Source: Rhodamnia argentea | Lineage: Eukaryota > Streptophyta > Magnoliopsida > Myrtales > Myrtaceae | Reading direction: 5' to 3' | NCBI RefSeq assembly: GCF_020921035.1 | Contig: NC_063155.1 | Location: forward strand, 31,427,294-31,491,293 | Length of the DNA: 64,000 bases | In this document: positions 11,385-22,236 of the stretch, in pieces | How positions within the stretch are numbered: the stretch's first letter is position 1 | Layout: each line of letters opens with the position of its first letter | Notes under the pieces: model-generated | Databases searched by the model: none | The model's input: only the letters and a program-made list of their open reading frames with translations | Told to the model about the DNA's origin: nothing | Position numbers and translations under genes: made by a program

Positions 11385-14300
11385 GAGCTGCCAGCAAGAG
11401 CTGATTTCATGCTGCAGAGGATGGGAAGTTTGTTGGTGATGCTGATGTCGGTGAGTTCTGGAGTTTCTTTGGTGGCTATGCTCCTATTCCTCGAGATTCG
11501 CCATCTGCATTCCAGAAGCAGGAAATTGTTGAATCTGTAAAATTATTCAGGTGACTAGTGCAGTGATTTTGAGAATTTTTGGCTATGACTGATTTCTGCT
11601 CTTGTATGTTTGGTTCAAATATTAGCACAAAATCTGTAACTGAGAGCAATAGTATATGAACCATCTGAACTTACTAGCTAAGTGTGCAAACAAGTTCTAC
11701 TAAACATGTCGTAGTTTTGCGCTTTAGTCTTCATGAACGATGAAATGAATTAATTTGAACAAAACGGAAGTCATGTGTTGGTTGGGAACTACAATATAAA
11801 TAGCATGAGCATGCTAATAAGGAGATAGCCTTATCTATATGACCGTAAAATCCACTGAAATAAAGTATACATATGAAGTGTTGTAACTTGAAGCAGATTG
11901 CTGTAATGGGAATGTCTTATGTGAATTATCAGAAAGTATTAAAAGGAACATAAAGATATACATATGTGGAAAAAAGGCATTCTGTTGTGTCATCTCCAAT
12001 AAATTGTTTGCGATTGTCTTTCTTGTCATTTTTAACTCCCTACGTGGTGCTCATGCATCCTAGTGCAGGATAATGACTCGATGGAAACTATTTGAAGTGG
12101 GAAAGGAGCTATTGAACCAAGAATTGCTCGACACGGATAAGTGCTATTTGTTGGACTGTCACACAGACATTTTTGTATGGATGGGCAGGTGCACCTCAAT
12201 GATGGAACGGAAGTCATCGATTTCAGCTACAGAAGTTAGTCTCTAAGTCTGATTCCACAGCACACGCACACACACCACCCCCCCCCTCAAACCCTTCCTT
12301 TCCCAACAGAACTCATAGAAATTTAATGCAGATGAAAATTCAAAATGGACATTGGATGAAAAATATAAAAACACTTTGATTAGTTGTGCATAAAACTTCC
12401 AAATTATCACATTTCTAGATGTATCTCCCATTCCCTCATACCAACCTAATTCATCGCACCATTGATCAGCTGATTTATTTAATCAATTTAAAAGTAAAAT
12501 TCCTTTAGCAAGCCAGTGCTGTTCTGGAGACAGAAAAGGATTGCTCTTTTGGTTGGAGAACTACTAAAAGATGCTTGCTCACAATTATCCCCATATTTTT
12601 TCTGCTGAGACAACTCATCAGTGAACGCGTGTTACAGGATTTTCTCCAAAATGAGGGCAGATCAACAAGGACTCATGTGACCTTATTAACTGAAGGATTA
12701 GAAACTGCCAGGTTCAAGTCACACTTTGTGAATTGGCCTAAGAAAGAGGAACTGAAATTGTATGAAGAAGGTCGAGGGAAAGTAGCAGGTTAGATACCTG
12801 GTGAAAAAATTGTTTTGCAGTAAGTATTCAAGCTCTTCAGATATACCAACCTTTACTCTAATTTTTCCCGTTTAGCAATGTTCAAGCAACGCGGTTATGA
12901 TGTAAAGGAGCTTTTAGAAGATGACCATGAGCCATTTATAAACTGCAGAGGGACAACCAAAGTAAGTTTTAGGTTAAGAGAAGCTTGACTGCCCTTGTTG
13001 ATTGTGAATACAAACTTGACATGGTCCAATGTGTTTTCTTTCAATGACCTTTGCTGTTGCTGTACACTTCAGGTCCTGCATGTCAATAGCAGTGAGGCAT
13101 CCCTCGTTCCAGTTCCAGATCAGTCAAAGCTTTTCAGTGGTGATTGCTATATCGTGCAGTACACTTACCCAGGAAAAGGAAGGGATGAAAATCTTTTCTA
13201 TGCTTGGTTTGGACGTGCTAGTCAAATGGTGAGCATTTGATTGCTTAACTTTTGGTGGTAGAGACTGTCTTATCCTTTATTTGGAGTTGCTATACAAGAG
13301 CTTTCATTCGCTGTCCTTAAGTACAAAGGACATTCCTTTTCTTCCTTAATTAACTGTTTCTGCTGCTTGTAGGAGGATAGAGTCGTTGCTCTTTCTCATA
13401 TGTACACCATTGCTGATTCAACCAGGGGGTTTCCAACTTTGGTTAGCTTCAATTCTTCATTCTTGCATCCTTAGCCTCTGTTTGGGAAGATGGGAAAAAT
13501 AGGGGGTGGGTTAAAAAAAAAAAGAAGAATTTGTCAAATTTATGTGAGATGGAGGGGGAGGGAAATTTAAAAATTAGCCAGATTTTCCTTTCCCACCTAT
13601 CTGCTTTCTTCCTTTCCTTGGCTTCCAAACAAAGAACCAATCTACATTATGCGCTATTGCAAATCAAAAATATATTACTACTAGAAGATTGCCCATGCCA
13701 TGTACAGTTGCTTATTCTAATACGAGTGAGGTTCTATTAACTAGTTTCATCTGTGAAGATATAACGCTTGTTGTTTTAGTCTCATAATAGAAGCTTAGCA
13801 ATAGTACAGTGAAAAATTTACTTATGTGACACTTCCATAGTCTGTTAAGCTTGTCTCATTCTAAAACTTTTCCCCATACTTTCCATAACTAACACAATCA
13901 TTACGAAGAATGTAGAAAAGGGAGCTAACATATGTTGTTCACCTAACACGGACCCATTATTTATTTTTCATTTAAAGGTGATTTATTTACTACGTCATCA
14001 AATCATTACGATAGTTGGTGGTATGACGTGAAATATTAATTTAATTGGTTATAGGTCAAGCTTAACGTTCAATTTGTTCCGCTCTTCAGTGCACGTGGCT
14101 ATAAATTTAAGGCAACTTTTGATTCTTATTTGTCGATTAGTTGGTCTAGGATATGCTAACATGTCTGAATTGTATACTAATTGTGAGGCGACCAACAAAA
14201 AAAAAAAATACTGACTGTGAAGATAATATCTAAAATAATCTAGATTAATAGGTTGTATATGAAGTTGTCGTATGGAAAACAAAGTTATCATCTAGAACGT

Positions 14301-17300
14301 AAAATTCGTGAAAATTTCCCTCATAATATCCGCGTTAAGGTAATAACATTGGCCAACAAAAGGTGATAATTTCTACATTGATCTGGTATGAATACTTAAT
14401 AGAAAAACTATTTTACAACAATAAGGGTATGAATCTAAATTAGCTTCATATACAAAAAGGGAAAAGAAAGCTAGCTAACCCATGACAGGTCGCAGTTTCG
14501 CTGAATCTCACAGGGGTACTCTCTTTATCTTGAGGTCAAGAGACAAGCAAATTGCATGTATTGAGATCACGGCATCAAGAAGACAGATGCTGGAACAAAT
14601 ATTTTGAAGTTGTTATCATCTCTAACTTGTAACAAATGATGGCTTATGAACCTGTTGAATTTCTTTGATGAAAATGTGGAATACTTAAATTAGGAACTAA
14701 TTTGCATCTTATTATATATTTCCTAACTATGAGTACCTGACCCCACAAGAGGACATTGTTTCTAATTTTTTTGCCTAACTATGGATCTTTAATGCGTGGA
14801 CGTGATGATTTTTCAGTTCTTGGCACATATTCTTGCACAAATATTCAACTAGTAGTGCAGGCAATATAAGAGGTGCTGTGGTGTTAAATTAAAGTGCCTC
14901 CTTGATATAGTACCCTTAATCCATACAGATCTTGAGTCTTTAGTAAAGTATCAACTGTTTCACAATCGCTGGATACGGATTGTCTTATATAGTTCTTTTA
15001 GGTCATGTATTCACCTCTAACTTGCTTTTATGTGACAGGCTCAGGTTTATCAGGATAACGAGCCAGAACAATTTTTCTTGATTTTTCAAACATTAATTAT
15101 TTTCAAGGTCAGAACACCTCAGTCTTCTATATTGTCAGATTGCATAATACGTTCTTTGAGGTTGGTGTTGTATATAAGCCATAATCGCCAGTTTCTGTTA
15201 TTTACCTGTTGGCTTTTCACTAGGGAGGTAAAAGTTCAAGGTATAGGAAGCTAATAGCTGAAACAGGCATGCCTGATGAAACTTTTGATGAGACTAAGAC
15301 AGCACTATTCCGTGTCCAAGGAAAGAGTCCAAATAACATGCAAGCCATCCAAGTTGATCAGGCAAGTTTAAGCTTTAAAGTTTTCTGATGGCGTCAGAGA
15401 CCAGTTTCCTGTAATCCATGTCTTTAGTGCTCTTTCAAAAAATATATCGGATAATATGCAAGCCATTCAAGTCGATAAGGTAAATTTAAGCTTTTGAAGT
15501 TTTCTGATGGTGTCAGAGACCAGTTCCTGTAATCCATGCCTATAGTATGACGAGGGGTATGCCCTTTCTTTAAATGTGCATGCATATGTGTGTATGTGTT
15601 TGTGCATTTAAGTGTTTATGTATATCAGTCTTCCTTGACAACAAACAGTTATATGTATAGTGGAAAAATGCTAATGTAAGTATATAATGCTCCTTCCTTT
15701 TAACAGCAGGTTCTCTAACATTCCTCATACACATCCTAAGCACGAGAATTTGTGACTGCTGCATCCTGTTAATGTATATTAATTACCTACCATGTCTAAG
15801 ATTGCGCTGCTTCTCTTTTTTTTTTTTTTTTTTTGTGATTCGGCTCTGTAAAAGCAGCAGTTAATGTGAATATTATGTCATTCGACTTAACCTAATATTG
15901 TGCAATGATTTTGACTCTCCCTTTTTCTTTTGGTTTCGTACTCAAATTTACCTTCTGAATTGAGCATACACAAACAAATTGATCTTGCTTTTGAATGTGA
16001 ACTGCAACGGATTTGTAGTTTTCTTTAAGAATTGTGTATATTTCGTATCCAGCTATCTTGCCCCTCATTTTGACCACGAGTTACTTTTCTTTTGTAAGTT
16101 TGTATGTGAAGCTGCATTTGATCTCGTTTTTTGAGTGTTATGTATTGACGACATGTGCCTTAGCAGGTTTCATGCTCCCTCAATTCATCTTATTGTTACA
16201 TCCTCCAGACTGGATTATCTGTCTTTGCTTGGATTGGAAATTTATCTTCAACTGAAGATCATGAACTCCTAGACCGTATGATTGAAATCATAAATGTAGG
16301 CAGATGTTCTTATTCTCTGATGTTTAAATAATGCTAGTTAAGACATGCTCTCTTCCATTTATAATGCTTCCATTTGCAGCCCACATGGCAACCTGTGTCT
16401 ATACGGGAAGGAAGTGAACCTGATATATTTTGGCAAGCACTGGGGGGAAAGACTGAATACCCAAGGGAAAAAAAGGTGAAGCAATACGTAGAAGGTCCGC
16501 ACTTGTTCGCAGTGACTCTAATTGAGGGTAGGCAGCGCGTTGTTCTCTCAATTCTTGTAAAGATATAGTAGAAAAGCTATTCAGATGATTATCCTGGCAT
16601 TGGCTTTCATGTCTAATTGCATTCATGTTTCTGGGCTGCTGGATGCAAAATCTCCTGGCAGGTGATATCAAGGTATGCAAGCCGTATGTCTCTAAAAATG
16701 CATAATCTATTAAACACTTGAATGAGCCATTTCCCTTGTTAGAATATGTCTTTTGCACATGAAACCTCATTAAAGAAAAGGAAAAAGTACAGAAAAATTG
16801 TTTTGCAGATTACATGTCAGACTTTAGTCTTTAGGCCTTTGGGTAATTATCTCTAGTTCCTATCTGAACACAAACTGAATAAGTATAACAACCACAACTT
16901 GTCAGTTTATTAGTTTAATGATGACCCAAAGGAATAATGCAACTAGCCTGCGAACTCATCTAGCTTAAAAAACTATCAGAATCGGATATTAATATCTATT
17001 TGCAAATGACTTAAAAGGTGCAGCTGACAGCTCCATTGTGGGAACCAAAAAACTGAAGCTTAAACAATGAACAAGTTGTTTTCTCTGATTAGTGTAATAT
17101 ACTTAAACATATTTGACATATTAATTAGAGATCTTTGCATATTAGAAGATAAACACCTTACTACATGGCTTTTGAGTTGAAGCACAAGACATCCAAATTC
17201 AATTTTGACGTATTTTGGAGTACGTTATTGTATGGTATTTTCCTATACTCTTTCAGAGCTTGAGGGATATTTTCAAGTTCTTTTTGGACAGTGGATGCTA

Positions 17301-19947
17301 AGTGAACATACAAATACCAAATAAGTATTTCATTTTTAATTATGGCTTATTATCAGAACAAGGTAGGAATCATATTCGGAAATCGCTGCTACGTAATGAG
17401 TTGAGAAAATCTCATTGGTGGCATTCACTTCTGGAGATCAGAGCATCTTAGATTGCCCTAGGAAATTTCTAGGTGAGCCAGCAGATGCCAAAATGACTAT
17501 GGTGATTTTAATTGTAGTTAAGCATTAATGTTAATCTTCGCAGAAAGATAGAATTGCTTTATCTTGACACACACAGGTTCTTTTAACATTGTGAGTAACC
17601 TTCAATTTACTTTTTCTACTTCAGCTAAAAGAAATATACAACTTTACACAAGGTGATTTGACAACTGAGGATGTTTTCATATTGGACTGCCAAAGTGAAC
17701 TATATGTTTGGATTGGGCGCCTGTCTAGTGTTACATCAAAAGAAGAAGCCCATACTCTTGGCCAGGTTAGCTGCTTTGTACTTACTTTCTTGAATCAGAT
17801 AATCTCAATGTAACGTTATTTAGTTGTAACGTGTTAGGCCCATGCTCACCTTGGTGCATTCTCCCAACTAATTGCATTTGTAGCTTTCATACATGGGTTC
17901 ATTATGTTGAGAACCTGCAGCACAATTCAGATGTAACTGGTTGTGACAGTGCTTTGGATTGTGAAATTCATATCCTGCTTTTGTGCTTCTATCACATTGG
18001 AGTATTGCAAATTTACTGAGTTGCTTTTTATAATAATGGCATATTGCATGTCCTGAATCTTTTCATCACCATCCTCTCACTTGGAAATGGCAGAAATTTC
18101 TTGAGATGGACATTCTGTCTGAAGGACTTCCTCGGGAGACTCCGATGTACATGGTTGTTGAAGGACAGGAGCCTCCATTTTTCACTCGCTACTTCTCATG
18201 GGATCCGTCAAAAGCAAATGTTGGTGATTTTGTCACATTAGAAAACTCAACTTGTTCATCATTAAGATGTTCATGGTCCTTTTCAGCTTTTAACTAATGT
18301 CTTCCATAGATGCATGGCAACTCATTTGAGCGGAAACTTGCTCTACTCAAGGGTGGATCACCACAATCAGAAGTACGTCTGTTGCGAGACCTGTTGCAAT
18401 TTTATGCAGCCTGTAACTTTTTGTATGCACAAATTTCTTCTTTCTCAGGGGCAGGGACTAAATAAAAGAATAAAAAAAATTGACGTTCTTAAAGTTGGGA
18501 TTACTTGCTCTTAATAGTCTTCAAATTCTGTACCAACAGTTGCAGTTGAGAATCCACTGATCTTTCTACGTTGTACAGGGATCTGTGAGAAATTCATGGC
18601 CAGCATGCTCCAGAGGGAGCACCCTGGAAAGTTCTAGAAGAAATTCAATCAGTTCTAATGGGTGGGGGAAAAGTGCATCACCTATTCTCAATGTTCTAGG
18701 TACTGAAAGTTGGGCTTCAGAAAACCAGCTTCCTTACAGCCCTAGTACAGTTAAGGTGAAGCTGTTTGCAGGATCTTCTCCTCAGAATGGAAGTTCTGGT
18801 ATTAGAAGTTTCAGCACCCTCTGCATCATGAAGCTTAGTAGTAGCTATACTTTTTTGAAGTACATGGCAGCGCATCAATTGTGAAATAATCCAAGAAAGG
18901 ATCCTGAATGTGTGCTTTTACGAAAGACTAATAGATGTGCGCTAAGGAAAGGAAAGAAAAGGCCTTAACCTGGCCATGAGCTGCCTTGAGTGTAGATGGA
19001 TCCCTCTTAGTGGTTTTTAACCTATTAACTCCCACCAGAAGTGAAAGCTTATGACCCTTTAATCACTTGAGCTGGTAGTCTTTATCCAAGTGGTCTCTTC
19101 ATTGTGATTTTAAATCGTGCACTTGCAATATTTAAAGTTGGGCCCCATTTACTTCTTCTTTTCTGCATATTCATTAGTTGAACTTAGAATCTATTTGTTT
19201 TTGTCCCTTTGTTCTTCTAAGTTTTGATAAGCTTCTCCACATGTCTGGACAGATGATTCATCGGCATTTGCTAGTTCTCCTGCATTACAGCCAGTGGTGC
19301 CTCCTGACAATATTAGTCTCGATCAGGTTGAAGGAAGTGATGCTTCCAACAATTTGTTAATATACCCATATGAACGCCTGAAAGTGAGATCAATGGACCC
19401 AGTTACAGGCATTGATGTCACAAGAAGAGAGGTGAAGTCCGCCATACTTAATGGCACTAAAAGACTGTTATTAATCCATTGTCACCTAGATCCTACTTTC
19501 TTTCTCTTGACGCGCTATAAGATACGGAAGTTTTCTTCTTCTCATTTTATTTTCTTTAGGCTGGAGCTATTACTAAAAGTATTCGCCTTTTGGTCATTCA
19601 CTAGAACACTCTTTACTAAGTAATTAGACATAGTTTCACGACTATTGTGATTTTCTGTGTGTATGATCTGAAACATGACAATATTCTATCAGGAGCAGTT
19701 ATTCATGTCTCTACTACTCTCAATCTCATGGTTTGACATGTCGCTTTTCTAATCATCTATATAGTTTTGCTATCACGTATGAATCAAGCTAGTCTGAGAA
19801 TTGAAGCATGATGATCTTTCTGGTGATTTTCAGGCATATTTATCTGAAGAAGAGTTCCGAGGGGTGTTTGGAATCACGAAAAGAGCATTCTATCAGCTCC
19901 CTAAGTGGAGACAGAATAAGCTAAAGATGTCTCTCCATCTGTTTTAG
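9226..19947 (+). CDS. VLN1: Villin, VLN1-like actin-bundling protein
   Basis: Villins bind and bundle actin filaments in the cytoplasm; Arabidopsis VLN1 is known as a calcium-insensitive bundler. Twenty-two exons: 9226-9281, 9547-9646, 9962-10030, 10439-10675, 11097-11274, 11418-11550, 12069-12234, 12638-12788, 12876-12961, 13073-13228, 13373-13441, 15039-15107, 15224-15361, 16167-16295, 16380-16527, 16662-16672, 17625-17765, 18094-18219, 18310-18372, 18579-18798, 19253-19431, 19834-19947. They encode 912 aa, against about 910 in AtVLN1. Six gelsolin repeats span about residues 15-725, followed by a Ser-rich linker and a headpiece (about 850-912) ending PKWRQNKLKMSLHLF. The N-terminus DIDPAFQGAGTKGGLEIW is villin-1-like. 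Intron 1 looks U12-type, intron 13 begins GC, and exon 16 is only 11 nt. No frame breaks. Confidence 0.9.
9282..9546 (+). other. U12-type GT-AG intron (villin intron 1)
   Basis: The donor is GTATCCTTAC, which fits the minor-spliceosome consensus GTATCCTT. A branch-like ATCCTTAAT lies about 15 nt before the terminal AG, and there is no strong polypyrimidine tract. Splicing restores the frame as TKGGLEIW, which is conserved in villins. Confidence 0.75.
11294..11382. repeat. Compound (CT)n(CA)n microsatellite in villin intron 5
   Basis: About 45 bases of CT repeat run straight into about 42 bases of CA repeat. Together they fill more than half of a 143-nt intron, 36 bases before the exon 6 acceptor. 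Confidence 0.95.
13470..13640. mobile_element. Possible small MITE in villin intron 11
   Basis: The left end CTCTGTTTGGGAAG and the reverse complement of the right end (TTCTTTGTTTGGAAG) are similar. A purine-rich left half and a pyrimidine-rich right half could fold together. Terminal CTGTTTGG-type motifs are common in plant MITEs. No target-site duplication was established. Confidence 0.35.
13641..15038. other. Rest of long villin intron 11
   Basis: AT-rich intronic DNA with no further recognisable gene or element. The whole intron runs 13442-15038, much longer than most other introns of this gene. Confidence 0.5.
15325..15545 (+). repeat. Tandem duplication of villin exon 13 end and intron start
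   Basis: A segment of about 105 bp covering the last part of exon 13 (SPNNMQAIQVDQ) and the start of intron 13 is repeated 119 bp downstream. The first copy runs from about 15325 and the second from about 15440. The true exon copy uses a GC donor (CAG then GCAAGT). The second copy reads AAG then GTAAAT, a GT donor. If the second copy were used as an extra exon from the nearest acceptor near 15427, it would meet a stop in frame. The two copies differ at several positions, so the event is not very recent. Confidence 0.85.
16662..16672 (+). other. 11-nt villin micro-exon (exon 16)
   Basis: The sequence GTGATATCAAG lies between a CAG acceptor and a GTATGC donor. It completes a Gly codon split with exon 15 and adds Asp-Ile-Lys, giving EGDIKLKEIYNF, which fits the villin sequence before the sixth gelsolin repeat. 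Skipping it would shift the frame. Confidence 0.8.
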
Positions 19948-21225
19948 ACAGCAAACATTAGATGCGCCCTTGCAGGTCTTCTAACTGTTGCAGATACACC
20001 AGCGTATATTCTGATAGGAGTGGTGGGGCTGCGCACAGATTATAGTATCAAATGGTTTGCTCACTTGAGTCTGGAATTAAGCTTGAGGATCAGTGTCCCA
20101 TGAACATCTGATGATTAATATGTAGTTGGATATTGGATGGAAGAGCCTCTCATTTACTTTTAGGTGACACGCACTGGCAGGGGACAGTTAGTTGAGATCG
20201 ATAAGAAAGGTAGATTTGCTAATGCTGTCTAAATATTCTTTTCATTTTGCAGTACATTAGAAGATTGTAACCTGATGGACGGCGTCTGGTTTGTCTAATT
20301 AGATTAATTAAGTGATGGTGTTTACTTCTCTTAATAATTTTTAATCCTCCGAGATAAGCCCTCCTTAGCATGGTTATCTTTTTAAGGATTTTTAATGTAC
20401 GATATGATCGGTTGAATTTTCTTTGGGTCTTGACTCAACAAGCCTGTCCTTTTATTGGGACGTAATGGAGGGATTGTGAATGGTGATGCTTGATCGTTCA
20501 ACTTGGGTTTCCGCTTCAGAGATGATGTTTTTGGATGCCAAAGAGCTGGTGAAAGACGCTGATAACAAACAAGAGGTTCCCGAGCTGCAACCTTCTTGGC
20601 AAGTCCGAAATAATTTCGTGAGCCCTATTTGCATTCCGTCATCCTTGACATAATATTTGATGTGGAATTCCGCGAGACCCCGATAGCGAGCTTGCATGAT
20701 CGCAAAACCGATCGGGACATCAGCTAAAGCTGGGGACCGTAAGCATCTTTCTCAGATGCTACCCTACATGCACGATTCCTTTCATCTCGTGGCTCCATCC
20801 GGCAGCCAGATTTTCAAATGCACACGTCCAAACTTTAGTTGTTGTAGGATCATGGCAGAAGGGTGTAATCTGATTTCATTATAGAAAAAACAAGGATCGT
20901 GTTTGAGGCCCTTTTCAATTTAGGCTCAACTTGCATTCCATGCGGACCATTCTCCAATTACTGGCTCGACGTTTTTGACTTTCTGATACAGGGAAGCATT
21001 CGAGTTCCTCACGTTAAGTCATATCCCAGAATATGCTCTTCCCAAACCAAAATACCATCTTCCTGCTTCGAGTGGGGGCTCACCTGCTCAGTCAGCGTCC
21101 AACTCCTACGGTCCAGATCCTTGCTGCGTCATCAGAGCCTGATCTTCAAGTTGCTCCCTGCGACCGTGACGTGGCCTTCTTTTTGGCAACAAAATTATGT
21201 GGAGTGCGCTGGAGGAAAGAAATAA
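19948..21225. other. Region downstream of villin
   Basis: It should include the villin 3' untranslated region. Several short open frames of 60-110 codons occur on both strands between 20450 and 21230. None resembles a protein I know and none shows a convincing start or splice pattern. Confidence 0.4.
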
Positions 21226-22013
21226 GCCTAATATCCAAGAAAACCTTTAATTTTAATATTTGTGATAATTATATCTAATTTTTTTTTCTCATATAAAACC
21301 TCAAAATTTTACTTTTATCTTAATTCTACCTCAAATTTTTATTTTTGACCCAATTCTATCGGCCTTGTACAAAAAAATCCTCAATTTTAGCATATGTCTC
21401 AATTATATTCAATTTTTTTTGTCTCATAAAATATCTTCAATTTTTATTTTTATCCTAATTCTACCACCGTTAGCTTTCCGTCCATAATCGTAATTACTTA
21501 ATCATACGTGACATTTTCACATCGTTAATGAGTTACTCCTCAACAAAACCGACATGAAAAACCCACAAACTTTTCTTCTATTATTTGCTTCTCCTACATA
21601 TTATAGCGAGATACAAAGTTACGCAAGACGAGACGTTTCGTATTTTCTTCGGCACTCAACAACCCAAAAATGACTGGATATGTATATATTTTGATGAACG
21701 ATCTAAAATATTATCGTTCATAAAACTTACTATTTCTAAATTTTAAAGATTCATTGGTAAGTTCGGCAAGGAAATTCGAGTCATGTAAGATTAACTAATA
21801 GTGATTATAGACGGAAAGCTGGCGATTGTAGAATTGGGATAAAAGTAATAGTAGTGGGTTTTTTATAAGATAAAAAAAGTTGTAGATATAATTGGGATAG
21901 ATACTAAAGTTGAAGATTTTTTTGAGTATAAAAGTTGGAATTTTTTATAAGACAATTTTTTTAAAATATAATTATCATAAATATTAAAGTTGGATTTTTT
22001 TTTTATATTAGGC
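21226..22013. mobile_element. Fold-back MITE, 788 bp with long inverted arms
   Basis: Both ends read GCCTAATAT inward. The arms continue with matching blocks such as TTTAATATTT.TGATAATTATAT, repeated ATTCTA/CAATTTT motifs and GCTTTCCGTC near 21475, mirrored at about 21810. The arms are about 250-270 bp each around a centre of about 250-300 bp. It has no coding capacity. It sits 223 bp upstream of the phospholipase start. Confidence 0.75.
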
Positions 22014-22236
22014 CGAGCGAAATATCGCATAGTTTTGAGCAGAGTGGGGTCCAGCTGTTGTACCTACTGAACCGTGGCACTTTTAAAATTGGCTTTTCCG
22101 ATGAGGGCACTTGCCTTCTTGTCGTTTACGTTTTAAATGTTCTTGGCCGAGACGCCTTTCTAGTATTCTTCGGCTGGCGATGAGCCCACTTTACCTTTGG
22201 CTCTCTCTCTCTTCCTTATTCTTCATTCGTCGGAAG

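Noticed and set aside
20452-21225. A gene between villin and the phospholipase
   Set aside because: Several frames of 60-110 codons occur, but none has a recognised motif, splice pattern or start context.
22111-22236. Upstream extension of the phospholipase reading frame
   Set aside because: The frame begins without an ATG at 22111. The ATG at 22237 gives a proper signal peptide and the length known for NPC1.
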